From contig CAVUVH010000005.1 in the NCBI GenBank assembly GCA_963744735.1, forward strand, positions 248,001 to 312,000: a stretch of 64,000 bases of DNA, read 5' to 3'. A program made the translations under genes and the position numbers. This stretch comes from RPQJ01 sp963744735 (lineage in GTDB: Bacteria > Pseudomonadota > Gammaproteobacteria > Steroidobacterales > Steroidobacteraceae). Below, piece by piece: positions 18,098 to 28,425 of the stretch. Under the pieces are notes generated by a model. That model made no database searches, was not told where the DNA came from, and worked only from the letters and a program-made list of their open reading frames with translations. Each line of letters starts with the position of its first letter. Position 1 is the stretch's first letter.

Positions 18098-20386
18098 TCA
18101 GAACGTCTTGCCCAGGTACAGGTAGAACGCGCGCTCGCCGCCGCTCGCCAGGCCGGCGGCCAGGTACACCGGCCCGAACGGGCTTTCGGCCCCGAGGAAC
18201 AGGCTGCCACCCGTCTCGAGGTCGCCGAAGTCGACGTCATCCCGCGTGGCCCAGACGTTGCCGGCCTCGGCCGAGACCCCGAGGTAGGCCGGGAACTCGA
18301 AGAAGCCCGTGCCGCCGCGGCTGATGCGCCGATACAGGATCGCGCGCGCAATGCCGAACTGCGTGCCCACGCGCGCATCGGGGGTCAGGCCGGAAATGTC
18401 GAACAGGCCGCCGAGCCGGAACAGTTCCTGCGGCGAGACGACGCGGTCGTCGAGCGCCGAGCCGCCGTCCATCGACCACACCAGGCTGTAGCGACCGCGG
18501 CTGCGCGCCAGTTGCCAGGAAGCCCGCAGGATGTCGGCATCGCCGCTCGCGCCGAGCGACTCGCGGTCGGCCAGCCAGCTCGCGCGGAACGCCTGCCCGG
18601 CCTTCGGGAAGTAGGCGCTGTCGAGCCGGTCATAGCCGAACTGGACGAACGCCCCGCCGAGGTCGAACTCGCCCGTCGGCAGCGAGGGATCGCCGATCAT
18701 GACGCGACTGCTGCCATCGCCGGCACGCAGTCCGACCCGCACTTCGCCCCAGTTGCCAAGCCCGGCGCCGACCGCAAGCGAGGCCTCGGTTTCGCGTACC
18801 CGGTAGCGGGCAAGCCGCTGCCCCTGCGGCGACACGAGCTGCAGCGTCTCCTCGGCGTAACGCGCCGCCGGCGCGACGAAGATCGGCATGCGCAGCGACA
18901 GTGGCTGGTACAGCTCCGCGCGCAGCAGCGGCTCCTCGCCGATCTGCGCGTCCAGCACCAGCTCGGCATCCAGCGCATTGAGGTGCGTCAGCCGCAATTG
19001 CGCCGCCGCGTTGGCGGTGGCGCCGCCCTCGTACTCGTTCTCGACACCGACGCCGAGCCGCAGGAACGCCGGGCCCCACGACTTGCGGCGCAGGTCCACC
19101 TCGAGCCCGCGCGCACCCGCGGCATCGCGGACGACCCGGTAGTCCACCGACTCGAAATCGTCCAGGCGGTATTGCGAGGCCAGCCGCTCCTGCAGTTCGG
19201 GCGTGTCGAGCGGCTGGCCGGCGAGATCGCCGAACACCGCCTCGATGCGGCGCGCGTCCGGCTGCGCGCGGGCGCTGGGCTGCACGAACGCAAGCTGCAC
19301 CTCGGGCTCCGCGGCACGCGTCCGCCGTGCGAGGAAGCGGGCATAGTCGTCTGCGGGCACGGACAGCGCCGCAAGACGCGGCGCCGCGGCCTGGGCGGCC
19401 ACCTTGCCTGCCGCCATCACCTGCGGCATCCGCGAGAATTCCAGCGCAGTCATCGCCCCCAGGTCGGGTTCGATCAGCACGTCGCCGGGCTGCAGGTGCT
19501 CCTTCGACTGCAGCGTGCCGCGCCTGACCATGATGCCGATCATCTGGTTGGTGATGTCGAACGCCGAACCGAAGCTGTCCCGCTTCGCCAGTGGAAAGCT
19601 GACATCGACGACGATGAGCCGGTCGACACCCATGCTCTGCGCGAGCTCGACCGGGAGGTTGTCGACCAGCCCGCCGTCGACCAGCAGCCGGCCGTCCATC
19701 TCGACCGGCGTCAGCACGCCCGGCGCCGACATGCTCGCGCGCAGGACGGTGACGAGGTCGCCCTGGCCCAGCACCACGGCCTCGCCCGATTCCAGGTCGG
19801 TGGCCAGTGCGCGAAAGCGGGTCGGCAGCAGGTCGAAATCCTGCACGTCGGCCACGCGCGCGGTGGCGCTGCGCAGCACCTGCGTGATCTTGTGCCCCTG
19901 CACCAGCCCGAGCGGCAGCACGACGCCGTCCGTGGCGTTCACGCCGAGCGCGCCTTTCGCGAGGATGTTGCGATCGTCCTGCTTGCGCCGGTAGGCGAGC
20001 TCGCGGCGCGGCGCGCGGTCGCGGATCGCTTCCTGCCAGTCGAGTTCATTGAAGACCCGCTCGATCTCCTCGCCGCTGAGACCCGCCGCGTACAGCCCGC
20101 CGACGACGGCACCCATGCTGGTGCCCGCGATCGCATCGATCGGGATGTGCAGCTCCTCCAGCGCGCGGATGACCCCGACGTGCGCCGCGCCGCGCGCGCC
20201 GCCGCCACTCAGCACGAGCCCGATGCGGGGACGGGCCGGCGGCGATTCGGCGGCGGACTCGGCCGTCGCCACGGTGGCGTCGGCGGCGCAACAGCGGCCA
20301 TGGCTGGCAGCAGCGCCGCCCAGCCGCAGGCCACCAGCACGCGCCGACCATGCAAACCGACGACCGGCAAGAATTGCGATGCGCAT
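18098..20386 (-). CDS. Patatin-like phospholipase with POTRA and outer-membrane barrel (type Vd autotransporter, PlpD-like)
   Basis: 762-residue protein. Residues 54-260 are a patatin domain: PRIGLVLSGGGARGAAHVG (oxyanion loop, residues 61-66), AGTSMG with nucleophile Ser90, and LLVDGGLVDN with the dyad Asp237. Around residues 370-440 sits a POTRA-like segment (RRIEAVFGDLAGQPLDTPELQERLASQYRLDDFESVDYRVV). The remainder is a beta-barrel of the bacterial surface antigen type, ending in the outer-membrane signature FYLYLGKTF with terminal Phe. This architecture equals Pseudomonas PlpD, in which the barrel secretes its own lipase. The present N-terminus is a poor signal peptide, but an adjacent frame reads RRVLVACGWAALLPAMAAVA; one extra base near 20,350 and another near 20,300 would explain it. 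It diverges from the TonB receptor gene. Confidence 0.88.
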   Translation of the reverse strand: MRIAILAGRRFAWSARAGGLRLGGAAASHGRCCAADATVATAESAAESPPARPRIGLVLSGGGARGAAHVGVIRALEELHIPIDAIAGTSMGAVVGGLYAAGLSGEEIERVFNELDWQEAIRDRAPRRELAYRRKQDDRNILAKGALGVNATDGVVLPLGLVQGHKITQVLRSATARVADVQDFDLLPTRFRALATDLESGEAVVLGQGDLVTVLRASMSAPGVLTPVEMDGRLLVDGGLVDNLPVELAQSMGVDRLIVVDVSFPLAKRDSFGSAFDITNQMIGIMVRRGTLQSKEHLQPGDVLIEPDLGAMTALEFSRMPQVMAAGKVAAQAAAPRLAALSVPADDYARFLARRTRAAEPEVQLAFVQPSARAQPDARRIEAVFGDLAGQPLDTPELQERLASQYRLDDFESVDYRVVRDAAGARGLEVDLRRKSWGPAFLRLGVGVENEYEGGATANAAAQLRLTHLNALDAELVLDAQIGEEPLLRAELYQPLSLRMPIFVAPAARYAEETLQLVSPQGQRLARYRVRETEASLAVGAGLGNWGEVRVGLRAGDGSSRVMIGDPSLPTGEFDLGGAFVQFGYDRLDSAYFPKAGQAFRASWLADRESLGASGDADILRASWQLARSRGRYSLVWSMDGGSALDDRVVSPQELFRLGGLFDISGLTPDARVGTQFGIARAILYRRISRGGTGFFEFPAYLGVSAEAGNVWATRDDVDFGDLETGGSLFLGAESPFGPVYLAAGLASGGERAFYLYLGKTF

Positions 20387-20504
20387 GGGCCACTCCAGGA
20401 AGTGCCGCGATGGTAGCAAACGCCTGCTGCCGCACCGCGGAGCCTGTCTCAGGGATAATGGCGGACCGCGGCCCGGCCGCGCCCAGCTGCCGCCCGCCAC
20501 GCCC

Positions 20505-22594
20505 ATGCCACTGCCGAATGCAAGATCGATCCGTAGTGCCGCCCGGTCATCGTGGTCCGGGCTGGCGGCCCTGGCCGTGCTGGCGGGCCCGGTGCATGGC
20601 AGCGGACTCGAGGAGATCGTCGTCACGGCGCAGCGGCAGGCGGTCGCGGCGATCGCCACGCCGCTCAGCATCGACCGGGTCGGCGCGGATGCGATCCGCC
20701 TGGTCGGGGCCACGCACAGTTCGGAGGTCATCAATCGCGTCCCGGGCGCGATGGTGCAGCGTGGCAGTGGCCAGGAGAGCCTCACGGCGATCCGTTCGCC
20801 CGTGCTGACCGGCGCCGGATCGTGCGGCGCCTTCCTGTTCCTGGAGAACGGCATCGCGATCCGCCCGGTGGGCTTCTGCAACGTCAACGAGTTGCTCGAG
20901 GTCAACACCGAGCAGGCCGATGCGATCGAGGTGCTGCGCGGTACCGGCACCGCCCTGCAGGGTTCGAACGCCGTGCATGGCATGGTCAACGTGCTGCAGG
21001 ACGCGCCCGCAGCGGCTGCCTGACTGGCGGCTGGGGCTCGGCGCCGGCCCCGACGACTACCTGCGCGCGAGCCTCGTCGCCGCGCGCAACGGCGAAGCGG
21101 CGGGCGCCGCCCTCAAGGCGCTCTATACGCACGACGGCGGCTGGCGCGCCGACTCCGGCTTCGACGAGGGCAAGCTCAACGCCACCGTCACGCTGGGTGC
21201 CGGCGGCACGCTGCCATCACGCATCGACCTGGCCGCGACGATCCTCGACCAGGAGACGGCTGGCTTCATCACCGGCAAGGATGCGTATCGCGACCCGGAC
21301 CTGAGCCGCAGCAACCCCAACCCGGAGGCCTATCGCGATGCCCATGCCGTGCGCCTGACGGGACTGCTGGAGCCGGCGACGGCGTGGCCGGGCACGCCTG
21401 CAGCTGCGGCCGTACCTGCGCAGCTCGCGCATGGAGTTCCTGCAGCACTTCCTGCTGGGCCAGCCGCTCGAACGCAACGGCCAGGACAGCGCGGGACTGA
21501 TCAGCAGCATCGACTGGCGCCTGCACGAGCGGTTGTCGCTGGTGACCGGACTCGACCTGGAATGGGCCGACTCCTGGCTGGTCGAGGACCAGGCCGGCCC
21601 GACCGTGGGCATCCGCCCGACCGGACTGCATTACGACTACGGCGTCGTTTCCCAGTGTCGCCGCGGGCTACGCGCAGGCCGAGTACGCGCTGACGCCCGT
21701 GCTGCACGTGGCGGCGGGCGCGCGGCTCGAATACGTCGGCTACGACTACGACAACCGCATGCTCGCCGGCAACACCGACGCGAACGGACGTGCCCTGCAG
21801 TCCCGCCGACTGCCTGTTTTCGCGGCCCGCCGATCGCCGGGATTCATTCGTCAACGCAGCGCCCAAGCTGGCCGTGCGCTGGGACGCCGCGGCCGGGCTC
21901 ATGCTGTACGCCAACGCGTCGGTCGGCTTTCGCCCGCCGGAGATGACCGAACTGTACCGGCTGCAGCGCGGCCAGTCGGTGGCCGACCTCGATTCCGAGC
22001 GCATCGAGGGCTACGAGCTCGGCCTCAAGCTGGCGCGCGGCGACTGGCGCGCGGAACTCGCGGGCTTCGACATGCGCAAGTCGAACGTCATCCTGCGCGA
22101 ATCCAGCGGCTACAACGTCAGCGACGGGCGCACCTCGCACGAGGGCATCGAGTACCAGCTGTCGTGGCAGGCGCTCGAGACAGTTGCGCGCCAGCCTCGG
22201 CGGCACCTACGCCCGTCATCGTTACCGCTTCTCGCGCGCGGTGGAAGGCGGCGAGACGATCACCGCCGGCAACGACATCGATACCGCGCCACGCGAACTG
22301 CTGCGTGCGGCGCTGGAGTACGCGCCTCGACCCACGCTTGCGGCCGAGGCGGAGTGGCAGGTGGTCGGGGACTATTTCGTCGACGCGGCCAACGCGCATC
22401 GCTACCCGGGCCATGAACTGCTGAACCTGCGGGCCCGCTGGGAATTCCTGCCGGGGTGGACGGCGGTGCTGCGTGTCACCAATGCGCTCGACCGCGCCTA
22501 CGCCGACCGTGCGGATTTCGCCTTCGGCAGCTACCGTTATTTTCCGGGGCGCCCGCGCGCGGTCTTCGCCGAACTGACCTGGCAGCTCGACTGA
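20505..22594 (+). pseudogene. TonB-dependent outer-membrane receptor (five frameshifts in this sequence)
   Basis: The start at 20505 is followed by a signal peptide (SSWSGLAALAVLAGPVHG) and GLEEIVVTAQRQ, a TonB-box-like region leading into the plug. The plug continues through EVINRVPGAMVQRGSG...LFLENGIAIRPVGFCN...EQADAIEVLRGTGTALQGSNAVHG. Barrel strands follow in successive frames after breaks near 21015, 21400, 21655, 21800 and 22185, for example LGAGPDDYLRASLVAAR, ASVGFRPPEMTELYRLQRG and VLRVTNALDRAYADRADF...PRAVFAELTWQLD, ending at 22594. All shifts are +1; near 21,015 GCGGCTGCC in place of GCGCTGCC suffices. Corrected length is about 695 residues, normal for a TonB receptor that imports siderophores or other large nutrients. 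The ligand is unknown. Confidence 0.85.
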
Positions 22595-22616
22595 ACTTGC
22601 GCTGCCAGCCGCCGGC

Positions 22617-24025
22617 TCAGGCGGCGACGCGGCACTCGCGCCAGGCCACCGGCGCCGCGCCAAACCAGTGCAGTCCGCCCGCCAGTGACGCCACTTCGCC
22701 GACGATGACCAGCGCCGGCGAAGCGACGGCGCTGGCGCGTCCTGCCTCGCCGAGCTCCGCCAGCGTTGCCAGGATCACGCGCTGCTCCGGCCGCGAGCCG
22801 TTCTCGACGATCGCCACGGGGGTTGCCGCCGCGCGACCGTGCGCGATCAGGCGCTCGGCGATGCGGTCGAGGCCCGCCACGCCCATGTACAGCGCAACGG
22901 TGTGACGCTCCTGGGCGAGCGCGGCCCAGTCGAGCGTGTCGATCGACTCGCCGCAGTGCGCGGTGACGAAGCGGACCGACTGCGCGTGCTCGCGATGCGT
23001 GAGCGGTATGCCGGCATAGGCGCCGCATGCGGCGGCGGCGGTGATGCCGGGCACGACCTCGAACGGAATCCCGTGCGCGCGCAGGAACTCGAGTTCCTCG
23101 CCGCCGCGGCCGAAGATGAACGGATCGCCGCCCTTGAGCCGCACGACCCGGCGGCCGAGCTGCGCCTGCTCCAGCAGCAGTTCGTGGATACGGCCCTGCG
23201 ACACCGAGTGACCGCGCGCCATCTTGCCGACGCAGATGCGGTCGGCATCGCGGCGCGCAAGGTTCAGGACTTCGTCGGTGACCAGCCGGTCGTGCAGGAT
23301 CACGTCCGCTTCCTGCAGCGCGCGCAACGCGTGCAGGGTCAGCAGGCCGGCATCGCCCGGGCCGGCCCCGACCAGCACCACGCTGCCGCGGCGCGGCGCG
23401 TCGGCGGCCTGCAGCGTGCGCTCGAGCTCGAGTTCGGCGGCTGCCTCGTCGCTGGCTGCGCACCAGGTCCGCGACGCGACCGCGGACGACGGCCTCGTAG
23501 AACCTGCGGCGCGCCGTGACCTCTGGCAACTGCGCCTTGATGCGCGCGCGCCAGCGCTCGAGCAGCCCGGCCAGCGGGCCGAACGAGCCGTCGATCAGGG
23601 ACTCGAGCCGTTCACGCACCAGTCGCGCCAGCACGGGCGCCACGCCACCGGTGGAAATGGCGATCGACCAGCGGCGAGCGATCGACGATCGCCGGCACGA
23701 TGAAACTCGACAGGTGCGCCACGTCGACCACGTTGACCAGCACATTGCGCTCGCGGCCGGCGCTGGCCACCGCCGCGTTGACCGACGCGTCGTCGGTGGC
23801 GGCGATCGCAAGCACGACCCCGTCGAGATGCTGCGGACGGAACGTATCGACGTGCACCTCGACGCCCGCCGCCGCCTGCAGCCAGTCGGTGGCGACCGGC
23901 GCAACGAGCGTCACGCGGGCGCCCGCATCGAGCAGCAGCCGCACCTTGCGCTCGGCGACGGCCCCGCCGCCGACGACGAGCACCCGGCGGCCATGCAGGT
24001 CGGCGAAGAGCGGGAAATAGCGCAT
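22617..24025 (-). CDS. cysG: Siroheme synthase (multifunctional CysG), two frameshifts
   Basis: Makes siroheme, the cofactor of sulfite reductase encoded just upstream. N-terminal part (start MRYFPLFADLHGRRVLVVGGGAVAERKV at 24025) is the NAD-dependent precorrin-2 dehydrogenase/ferrochelatase with the GGGxVAxRK Rossmann motif. The middle (FGPLAGLLERWRARIKAQLPEVTARRRFYEAVVRG) is the dimerisation helix region. The C-terminal part (SVVLVGAGPGDAGLLTLHALRALQEADVILHDRLV, GKMARGHSVSQ, RLKGGDPFIFGRGGEELE, PVAIVENGS) is the SAM-dependent uroporphyrinogen-III methyltransferase. Frames change near 23680 and 23470, each +1. Corrected length is about 468 residues, as in E. coli CysG. It is the last gene of cysJ-cysI-cysH-cysG and starts 4 bases after the cysH stop. 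Confidence 0.92.
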
Positions 24026-24029
24026 CGCA

Positions 24030-24771
24030 TCAGCCGTCGAGGCCGTGCAGGCCGCACTCGCGCTTGAGGCCGAAGAAGCGCGTCGCCTCGGCGTCGCCGG
24101 CCTCGGCCAGCGTCCGCGTGGTGTGCCAGTCGCCGATCGAGACGTAGCCTTCGTGCCACAGCGGGTGGTACGGCAGTTCGTGCTGGCGCAGGTAGTCGAA
24201 GATCTGGCGGTCGCGACCAGTCGAAGATCGGGTGCACCTTCCAGCGGCCGTCGCGCCACTCGAGCGGGCGGATGCGCTGGCGGCGTCTGCGCCTGGTCAC
24301 GGCGCAGGCCCGGCAAACCAGGTGCTGCACGTTCAGTTCGCGCAGCGCGCGCTGCATCGGCTCGGTCTTGCGCAGGTCGTTGTAGCGCTCGATGCCCTCG
24401 ACGCCCTGCTCCCACAGGCGGCCGTGGCGCGCCTCGAGCCAGGCCGGCGACATGCGCGGCTGGTACACCTTCAGGTTCAGGTCGAGCTGCTCGACCAGGT
24501 CGTCGATGAAGCGGTAGGTCTCCGGGAACAGGTAGCCGGTGTCGATCAGCACGACCGGCAGCGACGGCAGGAAGCGCGTGACGAGGTGCAGCGACACCGC
24601 CGCCTGGGCGCCGAAGCTCGACGACAGCGCGTGCTCGCCGGGCAGGTGCTCGACCGCCCAGCGCACACGGCCTGCCGCGTCCATGCGCTCGAGCTCGTGG
24701 TTCATTTCGTCGAGGACCGCCGGCTCGTGCAGCGCCGCGGCCGGGTTCCAGGCCAGTGCTCTCATGCTCAT
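24030..24771 (-). CDS. cysH: Phosphoadenylyl-sulfate reductase (PAPS/APS reductase), frameshifted
   Basis: Reduces activated sulfate (PAPS or APS) to sulfite with thioredoxin. Reads MSMRALAWNPAA...HLPGEHALSSSFGAQAAVSLHLVTRFLPSLPVVLIDTGYLFPETYRFIDDL, the SSSFGAQ pyrophosphate-binding loop and IDTGYLFPET of the family. Around 24,320-24,285 three single-base insertions in a row hide the expected WFAGLRRDQAQTRQ; the frame then returns (RIRPLEWRDGRWKVHPIFDW) and a fourth shift near 24,215 leads to RQIFDYLRQHELPYHPLWHEGYVSIGDWHTT and the catalytic-Cys end GLKRECGLHGLDG, stop 24030. No CysD/CysN sulfurylase genes are in the window. AGAGGT precedes the start at 24771. Only the single C-terminal Cys is seen, as in PAPS-type enzymes. 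Confidence 0.9.
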
Positions 24772-24785
24772 GACCTCTGCCGGGC

Positions 24786-26460
24786 TCAGGCCGCCGCGCG
24801 CGCCGACCAGGCCCGCACGCCAGGCGAAATCACCGAAGCGCTCGCCCGTCCGCGCGTTCCGCGGCATAGCGGGCAAACGCGGCATCCAGCGCCGCCACGA
24901 TCGTCGGCTCGTCGACGTTCTCGAGGTACAGCGCGTTCAGCCGCTGGCCCTTGCCGTCGCCGCCGAGAAACAGGTTGTAGCGGCCCGGTGCCTTGCCGAC
25001 CAGCGCCACTTCCGCCAGGTAGGGCCGGGCGCAGCCGTTGGGGCAACCGGTGATGCGCAGCACCAGCGGCTCGCCCGCAAGCCCGGCCGCCGCCAGGCGC
25101 TCATCGACCAGCTGCGACCAGCCGCGGCAGGTAGCGCTCCGCCTCGGCCATCGCGAGCGCGCAGGTCGGCAGCGCCACGCAGGCCAGCGCGTCGCGCGCC
25201 ACCGGGCGTCGCGCGCGCATGCCGGTCGAGGCCGTGGCGCACGACCAGCGCGTCGATCAGCGCGCGCGCGTTGGCATCGACGTTGGCGATCGTCAGGTTC
25301 TGGTTGGGCGTGAGGCGGAAATCGCCGCGGTGCACGCTGGGCGATCTCGCGCAGGCCCGTCAGCCACGGCCCCGAGCTCGGTGTCGGCGATGCGACCGGC
25401 CTCGATCCGCAGCGTCAGGTGCCAGCGGCCGTCGTAGCCTTCGGTCCAGCCGAAGCGGTCGCCGGTGCGTCGTGAACTCGAACGGCCGCGCCGGCTCGAG
25501 CGCAAAACCCTGGCGCCGGGTGATCTCGGCCACGAACCACTCGAGGCCGCGATCCTCGATCGTGTACTTGAGCCGCGCGCGCTTGCGCACCGCGCGGTTG
25601 CCGAAGTCGCGCTGCGTGGTCAGCACCGCCTCGGCCACCGCCAGCAGCTGCTCCGGCCGCAGGAAACCGGCGACGTCCGCGAGGCGCGGGTGCGTCTCGG
25701 CATCGCCGTGCGTCGCGCCCATGCCGCCGCCGACCGTCAGGTTGAAGCCCTGCAGCTCGCCGTTCTCGATGATCGCGATGAAACCGAGGTCGTGCGCGAA
25801 CACGTCCACGTCGTTGACCGGCGGCACCACGATCGCCGCCTTGAACTTGCGCGGCAGGTAGGTCGGCCCGTACAGCGGCTCGACTTCCTCTTCCGTGCTC
25901 GACACCTTTTCGCCGTCGAGCCAGATCTCGTGATAGGCGCGCGTCTTCGGCAGCAGGTGCTCCGACAGCTTCCTGGCCCAGTCGTAGACCACCGGGTGCG
26001 CGCGGGTCTCGACCGGATTGGCGCTCGCCATCACGTTGCGGTTGACGTCGCCGCAGGCCGCGATCGTGTCGATCAGCGCGGCGTTGATCGCCTGCATCGT
26101 CGTCTTGAGTTCGGTCTTGATCACGCCGTGGAACTGGAAGGTCTGGCGCGTCGTCAGGCGCAGCGTGCCGTTGGCGTAGGTGCGCGCGATCGCGTCGAGC
26201 TGCAGCCACTGCGCCGGCGTGCAGACGCCGCCCGGCAGGCGCGTGCGGATCATGAAGCTGTAGGCGGGCTCGAGCTTCTGCCGGCGGCGCTCGTCGCGGA
26301 TGTCGCGATCGTCCTGCTGGTAGCTGCCGTGGAACTTGATCAGGACTGTGTCGTCCTCGCGGATCGCGCCCGTCAGCGGGTCGGCCAGGCTCTCGGCCAG
26401 CGTGCCGCGCAGGTTGCGGCTGTCGCGCTTGATGCGTTCGACGGGAGATTGTTCGGTCAT
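24786..26460 (-). pseudogene. cysI: Sulfite reductase hemoprotein beta subunit (about six frameshifts in this sequence)
   Basis: Six-electron reduction of sulfite to sulfide at a siroheme/4Fe-4S centre, with CysJ as electron donor. The first 330 residues are clean: MTEQSPVERIKRDSRNLRGTLAESL, VLIKFHGSYQQDDRDIR, LRLTTRQTFQFHGV, CGDVNRNVMAS and NLTVGGGMGATHGD. After about 25,470 the similarity hops frames: RTGDRFGWTEGYDGRWHLTLRIEAGRI; REIAQVHRGDFRLTPNQNLTIANV; ALACVALPTCALAMAEAERYLP; LRITGCPNGCARPYLAEVALVGKAPGRYN; ERFGDFAWRAGLVGAR. The C...C and CPNGC cysteines of the cluster are therefore all encoded. The natural stop is probably 24786, 14 bases before cysH; without the last correction the frame ends at 24830. 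All breaks look like single extra bases, so the gene is probably functional. Confidence 0.92.
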
Positions 26461-26469
26461 GCGGTCCTC

Positions 26470-28325
26470 TCAGTACACGTCGCGGAGGTAACGGCGCTCG
26501 TCGGCGAGGCGGCGCACGTAGGCTTCCGCGTCGTCGCGCGCCAGCCCGCCGTGCTGCGCCACGATGTCGACCAGTGCCGCATGCACGTCCGGCGCCATCT
26601 TCTCGGCATCGCCGCAGACATACAGGTACGCGCCGTTCTCGAGCCACGCATACAGGTCCTTGCCGAGCGGCGCAGGCGGTCCTGCACGTACTCGCGCGGC
26701 GTGCTGCGGTCGCGCGAGAACGCGAGCGTCGAGGCGGCTGCAGCACGCCCTTCTTCACGCGCGTCCTGCCACTCGACCTGGTACAGGAACTCGCTCTGGA
26801 AGTGCCGCGCGCCGAAGAACAGCCAGTTGCGCCCGGTCGCGCCCTGCGCCTCGCGCTGCTGCAGGAAGCCGCGGAACGGGGCCACGCCCGTGCCCGGGCC
26901 GATCATGATCACGTCGCGCGACGTGTCGGCGGGCAGGCGGAAGCGCTCGTTGTGCTCGATGAATACGCGGGCGCGGGCCTGCTCGCCCTGCAGGCTCGGC
27001 GAGGTGAGCCGAGGCGGCGCCCAGGCGGCGCTTGCGGTCGAGTTCGTAGTCGACGAGCGCCACCGTGAGGTGCGCTTCCTCGCCGACGGCCTCCTGGCTC
27101 GAGGCGATCGAATACAGGCGCGGCGCCAGCGGCCGCAGGGCCTGCACGAAAGCCTTCGCTTCCCAGTCGCCGGGGTGCCGCTGCAGCACGTCGACGAGCT
27201 GCAGGTCCTTGAGCGTGCTGCGCAGCGCCGCTTCGTGTCCCGGCTGCAGCACCTCGGCCAGGCGCGCGTCGCCGGAGCGCTCGGCCTGCTGCGCCAGGAA
27301 CGGACGCGTCAGGCGCGTGAGCTCGCGACCGTCGTGAGCCAGTCGCGCAGCGGCTTCGTCGCGCCATCGACCTCGACCGACTGCCCGCCGTCGAGCCGCA
27401 ACGCCTGCAGCACTTCGTCGACCACCGCCGGCGGGTTCTCGTGCCAGACACCGAGGGCATCGCCCGGCTGGTAGCTGAGGCCCGAACCCGCGAGGCTGAG
27501 CTTCGATGTGCCGCACTTCCTTGGTCGCGCCGCGGCCGGTCATGCGCCTGGTTGGCGATGACTTCCGCGGCGAACGGCTGGTCGCGCGAGAACTGCGGCT
27601 CGGCCGGCGCCGCGCGCAGGCGCGTGACCGTCGCGACCGGCTGCGTGGCGCCGAGCGTGTCGCGCGCGCTGCCGACCACGCGCTCGAGCCAGCCGTTGGC
27701 GAGCGTGTCGTAATCGACGTCGCAGTCGACGCGCTCGAGCATGCGGCGGGCGCCGAGCGCCGCCAGCCGTTCGTCGACCTGCCGGCCGGTCTCGCAGAAT
27801 TTCGGGTAGCTGGAATCGCCCAGCGCGAGCACGGAGAACGCCAGCTGCTCGAGCCTGGGCGCGCGCCGCGAGGCGATGAACTCCATGAAGCCGCGGGCGT
27901 CGTCCGGCGGATCGCCGTCGCCCTGCGTGCTGACGACGACGACGAGCATGCGCTCCTTCGCCAGGTCCTTGAGCGGGTAGTTGCCGGACGCATAGACGCG
28001 CGCCGCGAGGCCGGCGGCCTCGGCCGCGCGACCGAGACGTTCGGCGATGCGCTTGCTGTTGCCGGTCTGCGAGCCGTAGACGATGGTGAGGCGGGCCGTG
28101 GCTTCGGCGCGCGCGGCCGGCGCCGCGACCGGGCCGGCGGCGGGACCCGCGGCCAGCGCGCCCGGCGCGCGGCCCAGCGGCGCGCTCGTGCGCCACGCCG
28201 GCGGCGAAGCCCGACAGCCACTGCAGCGTGGCAGGTTCGAGTCCATCGACGACCCGCAGCAGCAGTTCGGTCCGCTCGGGATCGAGCGGACCCAGCGGCA
28301 GGGTCGTGACGATATTGGCGCTCAT
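26470..28325 (-). pseudogene. cysJ: Sulfite reductase flavoprotein alpha subunit (several frameshifts in this sequence)
   Basis: Transfers electrons from NADPH through FAD and FMN to CysI. The start MSANIVTTLPLGPLDPERTELLLRVVDGLE at 28325 leads, one frame over, to the flavodoxin domain: RLTIVYGSQTGNSKRIAERLG, VVVSTQGDGDPPDDARGFMEFI and LALGDSSYPKFCETGRQVDERL. The FAD domain follows (ANQAMTGRGATKEVRHIE spread over two frames, ...APRLYSIASSQEAVGEEAHLTVALV), then the NADPH domain (MIGPGTGVAPFRGFLQQREAQGATGRNWLFFGAR). The end, in yet another frame, is RRYLRDVY with stop at 26470, nine bases before cysI. Breaks lie near 28195, 27540, 27490, 27340, 26990, 26740 and 26670. First gene of the cys operon, with a strong palindrome in its leader. 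Confidence 0.9.
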
Positions 28326-28336
28326 GGCATTCCTCG

Positions 28337-28356
28337 CCCCGCGAAGCTTTGCGGGG
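28337..28356 (-). promoter_or_regulatory. Near-perfect 20-base palindrome in the cysJ leader
   Basis: CCCCGCGAAGCTTTGCGGGG ends 11 bases upstream of the cysJ ATG. The arms pair completely apart from one G-T wobble. As RNA it would form a hairpin right beside the ribosome binding site; as DNA it could be an operator. The sequence does not resemble the long, degenerate CysB site, so its role is open. Confidence 0.4.
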
Positions 28357-28380
28357 AGTGGAATGCTAGGGACGTCGACC

Positions 28381-28402
28381 CCCGGCCGGCGGAAAGGCCG
28401 GG
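28381..28402 (-). terminator. Stem-loop after the ExbB/ExbD/AgmX operon
   Basis: CCCGGCC (28381-28387) pairs with GGCCGGG (28396-28402) around an eight-base loop, 23 bases after the AgmX-like stop at 28426 and before the cysJ leader. There is no T run on the minus strand beyond it, so it is a weak terminator candidate. Confidence 0.4.
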
Positions 28403-28425
28403 TGGTTATGCCCTCAGAACGTGTC

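Noticed and set aside
22617..28325. True pseudogenisation of the cysteine biosynthesis operon
   Set aside because: All catalytic motifs survive in alternate frames, no internal nonsense substitutions are needed, and each break is one extra base, as in unrelated genes elsewhere in the window.
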